Source: Mycolicibacterium sp. CR10
Lineage (GTDB): Bacteria; Actinomycetota; Actinomycetes; Mycobacteriales; Mycobacteriaceae
Direction: 5' to 3'
DNA: 64,000 nucleotides
Assembly: GCF_005222675.1 (NCBI RefSeq)
Contig: NZ_STGE01000012.1
Location: forward strand, 124,001 to 188,000
Shown here piece after piece: positions 25,454 through 35,071 of the stretch. The notes beneath the pieces are model-generated. The model was not told where the DNA came from, searched no databases, and saw nothing but the letters and a program-made list of their open reading frames with translations. Each line of letters begins with the position of its first letter. Positions within the stretch are counted from its first letter, which is position 1. Position numbers and translations under genes: made by a program.

Positions 25454-26371
25454 TCAGGAAACTACCGGGTTTTGTAGGATCTCGATGGTGGCCAGCAACG
25501 CACGATGATCGGAATCGCGCAGCTCCACGGTGCGGATCGATGTTGCAGTTGCGTTTCGCGTCAGCACATGATCAATGGTGATCAGCGGCGGAAACCACGG
25601 ATACGACGGGTAGGTCGGGGCGACGCCAGTACCCGCCTGTTCCACGGCATCTCGATATCCGTTGGCGAGCAGATCGCGGAACTGCCGCATATCTGGGGTG
25701 CTGTTGAAATCCCCGGCGACGACGACCGCGCCGTCATCTGTTATCTCGGCGAGGTGATTCATCCGCACCCCCGCAGCCGAGATACCCTCTCGCCACTCGC
25801 GAAACGCTCGCCCGTAATACGTCAGCGGATTCATGATGTGTAGGCCGGCCACCACCGGATTCACACGGACGCCAGGCACCTCCATGCGTGCCGCGATCAT
25901 GTTGCCGCCCTTGAGCGGAGACACCACCTCGAGCGGGAATCGGCTCCACATTCCGAATCCGCCCGCATCGGGGGCTGGAACTAGCAATGAATAAGGGAAT
26001 TCTCTTCTAATTCCCGTGGAATAGAAATGTCGCACCCAATCAGGCGTCAGCTCCGACAGCATCATGACGTCAGCGCTGGTGCGCGCCAACTCGGCAAAGG
26101 CCGGCACGTCGGCGCGGCCCTTCCGGAGGTTCGACGAAAGCACGCGAATATCGACATGGGCACCCACATCGACCGGCTTCGCGAAGTAGTACCAAGGAAT
26201 CTGTATCGCCAGGTTGGCCGTCACGATCACCACCGCGACAAGAGAGAGGGCGACTTGGCGGGCGATGAGCGACAGCACCAGAGTCACCGCCGCGGCCACC
26301 GCCACATACGGCGAGCCCACCGCGATAACGAGCGCGACGTTGTTGGTCAGCGGAAGCGCACGGACGATCAA
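25454..26371 (-). CDS. Membrane-anchored endonuclease/exonuclease/phosphatase (EEP) family protein
   Basis: About 305 aa by the longest canonical start, a TTG near 26371. N-terminal membrane helices are followed by an EEP domain: IRVLSSNLRKGRAD, MMLSELTPDW (metal-binding Glu), VVAGDFNSTPDMRQF, and the closing DSDHRALLA His. Members cleave phosphodiesters of DNA, lipids or nucleotides; the substrate is unknown. The frame stays open and clearly hydrophobic upstream (YWLAVFTLAFAAFTLIVRAL), so the real protein probably starts about 30 codons earlier. There a GGGGGAGG site precedes an in-frame ATC rather than a normal start codon. It is the last gene of block I before accD5. Confidence 0.75.
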   Translation of the reverse strand: MIVRALPLTNNVALVIAVGSPYVAVAAAVTLVLSLIARQVALSLVAVVIVTANLAIQIPWYYFAKPVDVGAHVDIRVLSSNLRKGRADVPAFAELARTSADVMMLSELTPDWVRHFYSTGIRREFPYSLLVPAPDAGGFGMWSRFPLEVVSPLKGGNMIAARMEVPGVRVNPVVAGLHIMNPLTYYGRAFREWREGISAAGVRMNHLAEITDDGAVVVAGDFNSTPDMRQFRDLLANGYRDAVEQAGTGVAPTYPSYPWFPPLITIDHVLTRNATATSIRTVELRDSDHRALLATIEILQNPVVS

Positions 26372-26566
26372 CGTGAAGGCTGCAAAGGCCAGTGTGAAGA
26401 CCGCCAGCCAATAGCGAAGCCGTGCGTACGGCCCGCGATGCCTGCCGGATGCGATAGGCGTGTCCTCCCCCTACTCCGCCTGAGACCGACCGCAGGTTAC
26501 CAACCCGCGCACCGTCACGCCGGACGGCGAAATGGGCGTCGTCTCAACTTTCTAAGGGACTAGTAA

Positions 26567-28237
<1,671 letters not shown>

Positions 28238-28280
28238 AGCCCCCTGCCCGGATCTGCTTCTCAGACAAGGACGTTCAGTT

Positions 28281-28559
28281 ATGGACCACAACGCCGACAT
28301 CGTCGAGGTCTCCGACCCGCGGGACATGACGATCGACGATCCGCCGGCCCCGGACTCGCTGTTCCAGGTCGTCAAGGGGCAGCCCGGCGTCGAGGAGATC
28401 GCCGCGCTGGTGACCGTGCTGGCGGGCGCCGGTGGCGGGCACCCCGAGCCCGGTCCGCAGGAACTCAACCCGTGGGGCCATCCGGTGGACAAGCTGCGCT
28501 ACGACGTCTCCAGCTGGCAGCGCGTGACGCTGCTGGCGAGGACCCATATGCGGCGATGA
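28281..28559 (+). CDS. accE5: AccE5, acyl-CoA carboxylase epsilon subunit
   Basis: 92 aa, start ATG 28281 with AGGACG upstream. An acidic N-terminal tail precedes the conserved epsilon core [20 protein letters not shown] and the C-terminal ELNPWGHP...[17 protein letters not shown] signature (in two parts). The subunit stabilises the AccA3-AccD5 complex. It overlaps maf by 4 bp. Confidence 0.92.
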   Translation: MDHNADIVEVSDPRDMTIDDPPAPDSLFQVVKGQPGVEEIAALVTVLAGAGGGHPEPGPQELNPWGHPVDKLRYDVSSWQRVTLLARTHMRR

Positions 28560-29197
28560 GCCGGGTCGTGACCCGGGTCGTTCTGGGCTCGGCGTCCGCC
28601 GGCCGGCTGCGCGTGCTGCGGCAGGCCGGCATCGACCCGCTGGTGATCGTCTCCGATGTGGACGAGGACGCGCTGCTCGCCTCGCTCGACCCGGATCTGC
28701 CGCCGGAGGCGGTGGTGGCGTCCCTGGCCAACTCCAAGGCGGTCAGCGTCGCGGCGCAACTACCCGCGGAGGTGGCGTCCGATTGCGTGGTGTTCGGCTG
28801 CGATTCGATGCTGTTTCGCGACGGCACGCTGGTCGGGAAACCCGGATCCCCCGACGCCGCACGTGCGCAGTGGCTGTCGATGGCGGGTACCACGGGCTAT
28901 CTGCTGACCGGGCATGCGATGTTGCGCATCTCCGAGGGCGTCATCACTCACACCGATAGCGAAACTGGCAGCACCACGGTGCATTTCGGCACTCCGACCG
29001 ATGAGGAACTGACCGCCTACGTGGACAACGGCGAACCTGTCCACGTCGCCGGATCGTTCACGCTCGACGGATTCGGGGGCTGGTTCATCGACCGGATCGA
29101 GGGTGACCCCTCGAACGTCATCGGCCTGAGCCTGCCGCTGGTGTACCGCATGCTCCGGCGCGCCGGGCTGTCGGTCACCGACCTTTGGAGCGAGTAG
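28556..29197 (+). CDS. maf: Maf family nucleotide pyrophosphatase
   Basis: 213 aa from ATG 28556, overlapping the accE5 stop (ATGA); a longer in-frame reading lies inside accE5. Family motifs: [18 protein letters not shown] at the N-terminus, GCDSMLF with the catalytic Asp, and [14 protein letters not shown]. Maf proteins hydrolyse non-canonical or modified NTPs in the cytosol. The length is typical. A hairpin follows 9 bp after the stop, ending the accD5-accE5-maf operon. Confidence 0.93.
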   Translation: MSRVVTRVVLGSASAGRLRVLRQAGIDPLVIVSDVDEDALLASLDPDLPPEAVVASLANSKAVSVAAQLPAEVASDCVVFGCDSMLFRDGTLVGKPGSPDAARAQWLSMAGTTGYLLTGHAMLRISEGVITHTDSETGSTTVHFGTPTDEELTAYVDNGEPVHVAGSFTLDGFGGWFIDRIEGDPSNVIGLSLPLVYRMLRRAGLSVTDLWSE

Positions 29198-29206
29198 TCA
29201 CCCGCT

Positions 29207-29238
29207 AGTGCCGCGCATCTAGACAGATGGGCGGCGCT
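29207..29238 (+). terminator. Hairpin after maf
   Basis: A stem of about 14 bp with one mismatch and one G-T pair (AGTGCCGCGCATCT and AGATGGGCGGCGCT) around the loop AGAC. It starts 10 bp past the maf stop and marks the border of the backbone operon with block II. Confidence 0.6.
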
Positions 29239-29602
29239 TCATCGTTCGACCGTCCGACCTGGACTTTGTCCCGGTCGAGGGTGAGCTATCCCCAATCGCG
29301 ATTTCATCCACAACTTTTCTGCGACCCCGACGAACTCCTGCGCGGCGACCCAGACGGGTAACGCGGATCGCAGTCTGGCCGCAGCGATCGAAGTGCGTTG
29401 TGCGCCTGCAGCGTTCCCCCTCCACGAGGTCGGCGTGGGGCTATTACCCACGACCTGGGTTCGGTCGATCAACGCACCACCGCCGAGAGCGAGCGTGACG
29501 CGCACACTCCGCTACGGTGCGACGTCGTCCCGACTGGTGAGGCATTCGCCCCATGTGTCGATCGCCAGCCCCATAGACGATTGCCGGTGGAAAGGAACGA
29601 CT
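29239..29602. other. Noncoding region at the left edge of block II
   Basis: 364 bp. The short frames here have neither ribosome site nor recognisable domains. It probably holds the promoter for the small secreted gene at 29603. No repeat or integrase remnant was recognised. Confidence 0.5.
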
Positions 29603-29992
29603 ATGAACACCACACTGAGAGCGTCGATCGCTGGGCTGACAGCGGTTTTCGCCTTCTCGTTTCCCGCGACATCGACTGCAGCTCCCAGAGAATGGGACAT
29701 CGGTACCTACGACAGCTGCATCAAAACGGTGGGAGACAGAAATCAGGCCGGCATCACCAATGACGCGCAGATGCTCGACGAGGCCAAGCATTGCTGCTCG
29801 ATGTCCGGGGGTATCTGGGATATCAGCGCCGGGGGGCCGGCCGGCAGATGTGTCGCTCCGCCCAAGGACCAGGCTGACACCCCACGCGTTGTGCCGTCAG
29901 GGGCGCCGGTTCAGACGTTCCAGCCTGCCCCACCACCGCTGCGAGATCCCGGGACAGTCACGCAGACATTCGTGCCGGCGCCGGTCGGCTAG
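29603..29992 (+). CDS. Small secreted Pro-rich protein, unknown function
   Basis: 129 aa from ATG 29603, preceded by GGAAAGGAACG. A signal peptide spans about residues 1-27 (ending FPATSTAA). The mature part has three Cys residues, including HCCSMSGG, and WDIGTYDSCIKTV, then a Pro-rich C-terminal tail (APVQTFQPAPPP). The pattern is common among small mycobacterial exported proteins, but I cannot assign a family or function. It is followed by two convergent PASTA-like genes. Confidence 0.7.
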   Translation: MNTTLRASIAGLTAVFAFSFPATSTAAPREWDIGTYDSCIKTVGDRNQAGITNDAQMLDEAKHCCSMSGGIWDISAGGPAGRCVAPPKDQADTPRVVPSGAPVQTFQPAPPPLRDPGTVTQTFVPAPVG

Positions 29993-29997
29993 CTCCG

Positions 29998-30345
29998 TTA
30001 GGAGCCGCAATTAACTTGGTTGAACCGCTTCACGTAGAGGACGACCCGCATGGTCTTCTGCGAGATCGTGCCACCCGCGCCCGGAGACTGCGCGCATACG
30101 CTCCAGTTCGTCTGGTTGATGACCTGCTGACCGGCCCTGCTGTCGACCAGGCGCAGGTCCAGTTCTACCGGACCGGTGGCGTCGAAGACGGCGTTCACGG
30201 CCTGCTGCAACACCATTCCGCGCACATCCGGCATCTCCCAGACGACCTCGCTGTCCTGCGCGGCCGCCGCAGGTCCGGCGAAACCAGTGGTCGCAGCGAG
30301 CATTCCGAATGTCACTGCCAGCACTGCAATAAGTTGTTTGCGCAC
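29998..30345 (-). CDS. Small secreted PASTA-like protein 1
   Basis: 115 aa from GTG 30345, which has GAGGGG at good spacing (GTG 30360 would add five residues). A signal peptide runs to about residue 30 (FAGPAAAA). The mature part is one PASTA-like module: WEMPDVRGMVLQQAVNAV, then INQTNWSVCAQSPGAGGTIS with the N-x-x-V-x-x-Q-x-P pattern, and a C-terminal beta strand. Two Cys residues may form a disulfide. Single-module extracellular PASTA proteins may bind cell-wall glycans; this is inferred. Paralogue of the next gene. Confidence 0.75.
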   Translation of the reverse strand: MRKQLIAVLAVTFGMLAATTGFAGPAAAAQDSEVVWEMPDVRGMVLQQAVNAVFDATGPVELDLRLVDSRAGQQVINQTNWSVCAQSPGAGGTISQKTMRVVLYVKRFNQVNCGS

Positions 30346-30450
30346 CGCGAAGCCCCTCACCGTGTGTTAATTCACGGTGAACAGTAGCCGATCACCCACA
30401 GCATTCAGGTAACAATTCGCTCACGGTGTCGCGATCCAGAAGGCTTGCCG

Positions 30451-30816
30451 CTAGGCGCATTCCGTATCGTGAGGTCGCTGCACGGCAAACGTCACCTTGA
30501 GGGTCTCGTGGGAGATCTTGGCGCCCGCTTTCGGAGACTGCCCGCACACCACCCAGTCCTCCTGGTTGATCACCGGCTGGTGGCCCATCGCGACGGTGCC
30601 GATGTTCACCACCACGGGTGCCGTCACGCCCTCGACGGTGAGGATCGCGTGCTTGAGCACCACGCCGTCGAGATCCGGCATCACCCATGACATGTCGTCG
30701 GATCCCGGTGTCGCGACCAGTCCGCTCTTAGTCGCCATGGCCGGCGCCGCGGACCCGAGAGCCATCGCCGCCACCGCGGCCGTGGCAGCCACCGTCGTCA
30801 TCATGTGCTTCTTCAT
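30451..30816 (-). CDS. Small secreted PASTA-like protein 2
   Basis: 121 aa from ATG 30816 with AGGAGTG upstream. A signal peptide runs to about residue 29 (APAMA). The single module is parallel to protein 1: WVMPDLDGVVLKHAILTVEG, VINQEDWVVCGQSPKAGAKI, then LKVTFAVQR and a final Cys. The two genes are arranged in tandem, 105 bp apart, and arose by duplication. Function unknown. Confidence 0.76.
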   Translation of the reverse strand: MKKHMMTTVAATAAVAAMALGSAAPAMATKSGLVATPGSDDMSWVMPDLDGVVLKHAILTVEGVTAPVVVNIGTVAMGHQPVINQEDWVVCGQSPKAGAKISHETLKVTFAVQRPHDTECA

Positions 30817-31314
30817 CGTCACTCCTGTGGTGTGAATCCAAAACCCGTCCGGCAGTGTCTGATTCCCACGTTGGATTCGGTGATGCCCGGTCGTGTCGCC
30901 TGTCCCAGCGATCTATTGGTGTTTCGCCAGTAACCGTAAAGCCTGGACAGCGCCGAAAGCGGAATCACCAGCGAACCAACAGGAACGACGCAGGGACCGT
31001 CCAGCAGGCGTGGGCATGCTCAACCGAGCCGACACCCATTGCCGAACTCGCTCGAGCGTGCGCTGGGGGCGGGATTTCGGCTCACATCCCGCCCTCAGCG
31101 CACGCTCGAGCCAAGGTCGCTGCGTCGTCGTGGTCCAGCGGGATGAATCGCCACGGGCTGCGGCCACGGCCGCCCCACAACCGCCAAACCGCCCAGGACC
31201 TCCGACGATCCGCGCGGGCGTGATCCCCGTCACATCAGCGTAGCCACCGTGCACGGCCGTGGGTATTCGGCGAAGATCTTACGTAGCTACATAGTGTGAC
31301 CGGGGGGTCTATTT
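30817..31314. other. Noncoding region with large hairpin
   Basis: 498 bp between the PASTA-like gene and the acyltransferase gene. It holds the 25-bp-stem hairpin at 31051-31110. Short frames on both strands are not supported by ribosome sites or homology. The promoter of the acyltransferase should lie near 31270-31300. Confidence 0.6.
31051..31110. repeat. Large palindrome/hairpin, REP-like
   Basis: A 25-bp stem (31051-31075 paired with 31086-31110) with one G-T position and a 10-nt loop. The arm core GCGCTGAGGGCGGG resembles the TGCGCTGAGGGCGAC core of the 59-bp repeats flanking block III, so it may belong to the same repeat family. It is far from both flanking genes (235 and 205 bp), so it is not a simple terminator. 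Confidence 0.8.
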
Positions 31315-32565
31315 ATGGTGACTGCGCTTGAGCGCTACCGCGAATCAGTTCAGCGGAGGCGCCGCAGAGCAGAACGAGCAAACTATCGTCTCGACGTCCA
31401 GGGTTTGCGGGCGGTCGCCGTGCTGGCGGTCGTCGCTCACCATCTCTGGGGGTGGCCGGCAGGCGGTTTCGTCGGCGTCGACGTCTTCTTCGTGATCGCC
31501 GGCTTCTTCATCACTGCGAAACTGCTGCGAACCGCCGAGGACACCGGAACGGTGCCGCTCAGGAAGTTCTACGGGGAGCGGCTGCGCCGCATCGTCCCGG
31601 CCGCCGCGGTCGTCCTGGCACTGACCGTCGCCGCGTGCGTGGTCGTCCTTCCGGCCGGCGCCCGCGAGGTCGGCGTCGACGCGCTCTTCTCGCTGGCCTT
31701 CCTCGCGAACTGGCATTTCGCTGCTCAGGGGGCGGACTGGTCGGCAGCGACCGATTCGGCGTCTCCCCTGCTGCACTACTGGCCGCTGTCGATCGAGGGA
31801 CAGTTCTACGCCGTCTGGCCAGTGCTGCTCCTGGTGATCAGCGTCGTCGCGGTCCGCAGGGCGTGGAGCCACGCCCGATGGTTGTGGCTCACCGGCGCGG
31901 TCATCGCCGTCATCACCGCGGCATCACTGGGGTGGGCGTTCTACGACACCGCGTCGGCGCCGGACGGGGCGTTCTTCAGCACGGCCACGCGGCTGTGGGA
32001 GCTGGGGGCCGGCGCCCTGCTCGCGACCGCCCTCGGGCCGCTCGGGCGCATCCCGGTCGCGGTGAAGCCGGTGCTGTCGTGGCTGGGGGTCGCACTCATC
32101 GGCGCGAGCTTCGTCCTCATCGACGCGCACTCCGGTTTCCCGGCACCATGGGCGCTGCTGCCGGTGGCCGGCACCCTGCTGGTGCTCGCGGCCGGTGTCG
32201 ACGGTGAACCCCTGTTCCAGGGTCTGCTCGGCAATCGGGTCAGCACCTACCTCGGTGACCTCTCATACTCGCTGTATCTGGTGCACTGGCCGGTGATCGT
32301 GCTTCTGGCGACGCTGATGACCACAAGCGCCCACTACTACCTCGCCGTGCTGGCGTTGACCTTGGGGCTTTCGCTGGCACTCCACCACCTCGTCGAGGCG
32401 CCGCTGCGCGACGCCAGCCGGGAGCGGATCCGCCAGGCCCGCCACGACCTGCGGCACGGACTTCTGCAGACCGAACGTTCCACCAAGGTCGCCGTGGTGG
32501 CGGCGCTGGTGCTGCTGGCCGTCAGCCTGATCACCTACGCCCTGCGACCCGACGCCTACCTCTGA
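31315..32565 (+). CDS. Acyltransferase-3 family membrane protein (OafA/YrhL-like)
   Basis: 416 aa, start ATG 31315 with GGGGGG 8 nt upstream. An N-terminal basic stretch precedes RLDVQGLRAVAVLAVVAHH (family Arg/Asp and catalytic His), then GGFVGVDVFFVIAGFFIT, RRIVPAAAVV and PLLHYWPLSIEGQFYAVWP, the last being the OafA signature. About ten membrane helices; no SGNH domain is attached. It probably O-acylates cell-surface glycans. It is one of few plus-strand genes in block II. Confidence 0.9.
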   Translation: MVTALERYRESVQRRRRRAERANYRLDVQGLRAVAVLAVVAHHLWGWPAGGFVGVDVFFVIAGFFITAKLLRTAEDTGTVPLRKFYGERLRRIVPAAAVVLALTVAACVVVLPAGAREVGVDALFSLAFLANWHFAAQGADWSAATDSASPLLHYWPLSIEGQFYAVWPVLLLVISVVAVRRAWSHARWLWLTGAVIAVITAASLGWAFYDTASAPDGAFFSTATRLWELGAGALLATALGPLGRIPVAVKPVLSWLGVALIGASFVLIDAHSGFPAPWALLPVAGTLLVLAAGVDGEPLFQGLLGNRVSTYLGDLSYSLYLVHWPVIVLLATLMTTSAHYYLAVLALTLGLSLALHHLVEAPLRDASRERIRQARHDLRHGLLQTERSTKVAVVAALVLLAVSLITYALRPDAYL

Positions 32566-32640
32566 CGAGCGGTCCGCCCTGATGCTGGGTACGTTGGGGC
32601 TCTGCGGGATTCACAGCATCTCCACAGACAGGACGGGCGT

Positions 32641-33600
32641 GTGGTGGCGAACGAAGGACTCGAGTTCATCGCGCCCATGCCGCGCCTCCACGATGACGGT
32701 GCCGCCTGGGTCGCCGAACTCCGCCGTCTCGAGGATCTCGGGTTCGACACGGTCACGGTGTCCCATCACCTCACCAACGGTTGGCAACTCGCGCCGATCC
32801 CCGCGATGGCGTTCGCCGCCGCAAGCACCACGCGCCTGCGGGTGCAGAGCCTCGTCGTGCAGAACCCGCTGCAGCATCCCGCCCTGCTCGCCAAGGACAT
32901 CGCGACAATCGACCGGTTGTCCTGTGGCCGTGTAGAACTCGGCCTCGGCGCGGGATGGCTCGCGCAGGACTACGCCGCACTCGGCGTCCCCTTCGAGTCG
33001 ACCCCCACCCGGATCGCGCAGCTGGCTGAGGCCGTCACCATCATTCGTGACTACTTCACCACGGAGACGGTTGATTTCGCCGGCCGGTACTACCACGTCG
33101 ACAACCTGGAGGCGCTGCCGCGCTGCGTGCAGCAGCCCAACCCGCCCATCCTGATCGGTGCCGGGGGGCCCCGGATGCTCGATCTCGCCGGCCGCTGCGC
33201 AGACATCGTGGGCGTGCAGGCCCGGATGATGCACGGCAGCATCGATGACGACGCCGTCGCCGACCTCTCCGCGATTGCGCTGCAGGCCAAGATCACCCGC
33301 ATCCGGGACGCGGCCGCCGGCGTCGGCCGGGCGACTCCGCGCCTGCAGTTCAGCGTTTCGTATCTGCACGTCACCGATTCCGACGCGCCTCCGCGACACT
33401 CCACGTGGACGAAAGCCGTTGTCGCGAATATGGACACACTGGCGGAGTCACCCGCCGTGCTGGTGGGCACCGCGGCCGAATGTGCCGAGAAGGTGCTCGA
33501 GCACAGTCGAAGGTTCGGGATCTCCTACTGGCACCTCGGCCAGGATACCGAGGCCGCGGGCCGCATCATCGCGCTGCTCCGTCAGGGCGGGGTCGGCTGA
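32641..33600 (+). CDS. LLM-class F420-dependent oxidoreductase
   Basis: 319 aa from GTG 32641 (GTG 32644 also possible), with AGGACGGG upstream. A luciferase-like TIM barrel of the mycobacterial TIGR03621 type: FIAPMPRL, DRLSCGRVELGLGAGW (the G-R-x-x-L-G-x-G-x-G cofactor region), PRCVQQPNPPILIGAGGPRML. Such enzymes use F420H2 or flavin; the substrate is unknown. The 3' end overlaps the convergent GH140-like gene by 19 bp. Its link to the polysaccharide genes is not evident. Confidence 0.88.
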   Translation: MVANEGLEFIAPMPRLHDDGAAWVAELRRLEDLGFDTVTVSHHLTNGWQLAPIPAMAFAAASTTRLRVQSLVVQNPLQHPALLAKDIATIDRLSCGRVELGLGAGWLAQDYAALGVPFESTPTRIAQLAEAVTIIRDYFTTETVDFAGRYYHVDNLEALPRCVQQPNPPILIGAGGPRMLDLAGRCADIVGVQARMMHGSIDDDAVADLSAIALQAKITRIRDAAAGVGRATPRLQFSVSYLHVTDSDAPPRHSTWTKAVVANMDTLAESPAVLVGTAAECAEKVLEHSRRFGISYWHLGQDTEAAGRIIALLRQGGVG

Positions 33601-35069
33601 GGCAGTGGTGCCACGTCGGCCACCAGCACCCAGTCCTCTGCCGTCGGCGGCGTATAGCTGACCGACCCCTTGCGGAGCGGGCCCAGCCTCGTCGACTGAC
33701 CCGTGCGCGGGTCATACCACGACAGTGCGGATTTCGGCGGGACGACCGTCGACAGATCGGCGTCGAACTCCTGACCGTCGGGGCTGTACACCATCGCGTA
33801 CGAGCCATCCGCGGCGCTGAACGCCTGCAGTCGCGCCGCACCGGTGCGTGGACTCGCGACGATGCGACCGTTGTCTGGCTTCCCCTTCCACCACGGGTGC
33901 GCGTCCATCAGAGCGACGAGATTGCGCATCTGCCAGGCGCCCTCATCCTGCATGCCGCTGGCCCAGTTGCCCACCGCGCCGAGTTCGGTCTTGCGGTCGG
34001 TGGAGCCGGCGAACTGCCAGACGTCGTGATCGCCGTAGGTGTGGCCGGCGGCGCCGGCGAACACCGCCCAATAGGCGTCGCGGCGCACGTCGATCGGCTC
34101 CGAGTAGCCGTCGGGAGCCTGGTCCCAGCAGTACGGGTGATGAGCGTAGATGGGTTCACCGTCGAGAAACGGCCGGGTCGGGGACGTCTCATAGGCCGCC
34201 CGGAGCAGGTCGCGCCGCTCGGTGTACCGCAGGCAGTGACCGCCCTGGATCATGTCGAAGGTCAGCCAGCCGTCGCCACGGAACCAGGCCGTGCTGCTGG
34301 AGCCACCGATCGGGTGATAGGTCATCACGGTGCCCTGGTAGTTCTCCCGGCCGGTGACGCCCGTGGCGATGCCCAAAGCCACTGCCCGCCAAATGTTTTC
34401 GTCACCGGAAGCCGCGGCGTCGCCGCCCAGCACCCAGATGATCTGCCTGTCGCGATAGCGGGCACCGATGAACTCGCCGTACTCGGCCGCATTGTCCTGG
34501 GTCAGGAGGGTGTCCACCTGCGCATGCGCCCAGATGGGCACCAACCCCACCCGCATCCCGCGCGCGCTGGCCTGGTCGATGATGAAATCCAGGTGATCCC
34601 AGTAGTCGTACTGATCCGGATCGTTGGGATCGGCCCCATCGGTCACGCTGAGCCTCATCAGGGACTTGTCGTACGGCCAGTCGCCGTACCGGTTGGGCCC
34701 GGGTCCGCCGGCCTGATTGAAGATCGCGACCGTCTGAATGACGTTGAAGCCCTGGGATTTACGGATGTCCAGGTATTCCACCACCTGGTCCCTGGTGAGG
34801 TTGATCGGCAGCGACCACGCGGTGTCGGCCATCCAGAAGAACGGCTCCCCCGCCGCGTCGACGAAGTACCGGGAGTTCTCGCTGACTGCCAGCACCGGGG
34901 TGGGCAACGGGCGTTCGGACCCGGCGCTGATACCGCCCTGCAGTCCGAGGCCGACAAAGATCAATGTCGGAATCGCCACCGCGAGCGCCGTGCGCCACGA
35001 GTCGCGTCTCCATCGACGCCGCCCCGGTTCACCCGGATTGGCAAGGTCGGCGGAACGGTGGGAACTCAC
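33582..35069 (-). CDS. Membrane-anchored GH140-like glycoside hydrolase (DUF4038)
   Basis: 495 aa. A cytosolic Arg-rich start and one membrane helix (about 27-47) anchor the protein. The DUF4038 barrel follows: FFWMADTAWSLPINLTRDQV, FNVIQTVAIFNQ, IIWVLGGDAAA, PFLDGEPIYAHHP (Glu, likely catalytic) and RRDAYWAVFAGAAGHTYGD. A C-terminal beta domain (about 420-490, SALSWYDPRTGQ) matches the collagen-binding-like domain usual in the family. GH140 founders are apiosidases, but the family is broad. It ends the block II minus-strand operon, 2 bp after the membrane protein gene. Confidence 0.83.
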   Translation of the reverse strand: MSSHRSADLANPGEPGRRRWRRDSWRTALAVAIPTLIFVGLGLQGGISAGSERPLPTPVLAVSENSRYFVDAAGEPFFWMADTAWSLPINLTRDQVVEYLDIRKSQGFNVIQTVAIFNQAGGPGPNRYGDWPYDKSLMRLSVTDGADPNDPDQYDYWDHLDFIIDQASARGMRVGLVPIWAHAQVDTLLTQDNAAEYGEFIGARYRDRQIIWVLGGDAAASGDENIWRAVALGIATGVTGRENYQGTVMTYHPIGGSSSTAWFRGDGWLTFDMIQGGHCLRYTERRDLLRAAYETSPTRPFLDGEPIYAHHPYCWDQAPDGYSEPIDVRRDAYWAVFAGAAGHTYGDHDVWQFAGSTDRKTELGAVGNWASGMQDEGAWQMRNLVALMDAHPWWKGKPDNGRIVASPRTGAARLQAFSAADGSYAMVYSPDGQEFDADLSTVVPPKSALSWYDPRTGQSTRLGPLRKGSVSYTPPTAEDWVLVADVAPLPQPTPP

Positions 35070-35071
35070 GT

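Noticed and set aside
29239..29505. Minus-strand frame of 88 codons after maf
   Set aside because: A GGGALIDRTQVVG-like start looked domain-like at first, but there is no family match by eye, no ribosome site, and it begins inside a probable promoter region.
30855..31254. Overlapping short frames on both strands around the large hairpin
   Set aside because: They read through both arms of the palindrome and lack start signals.
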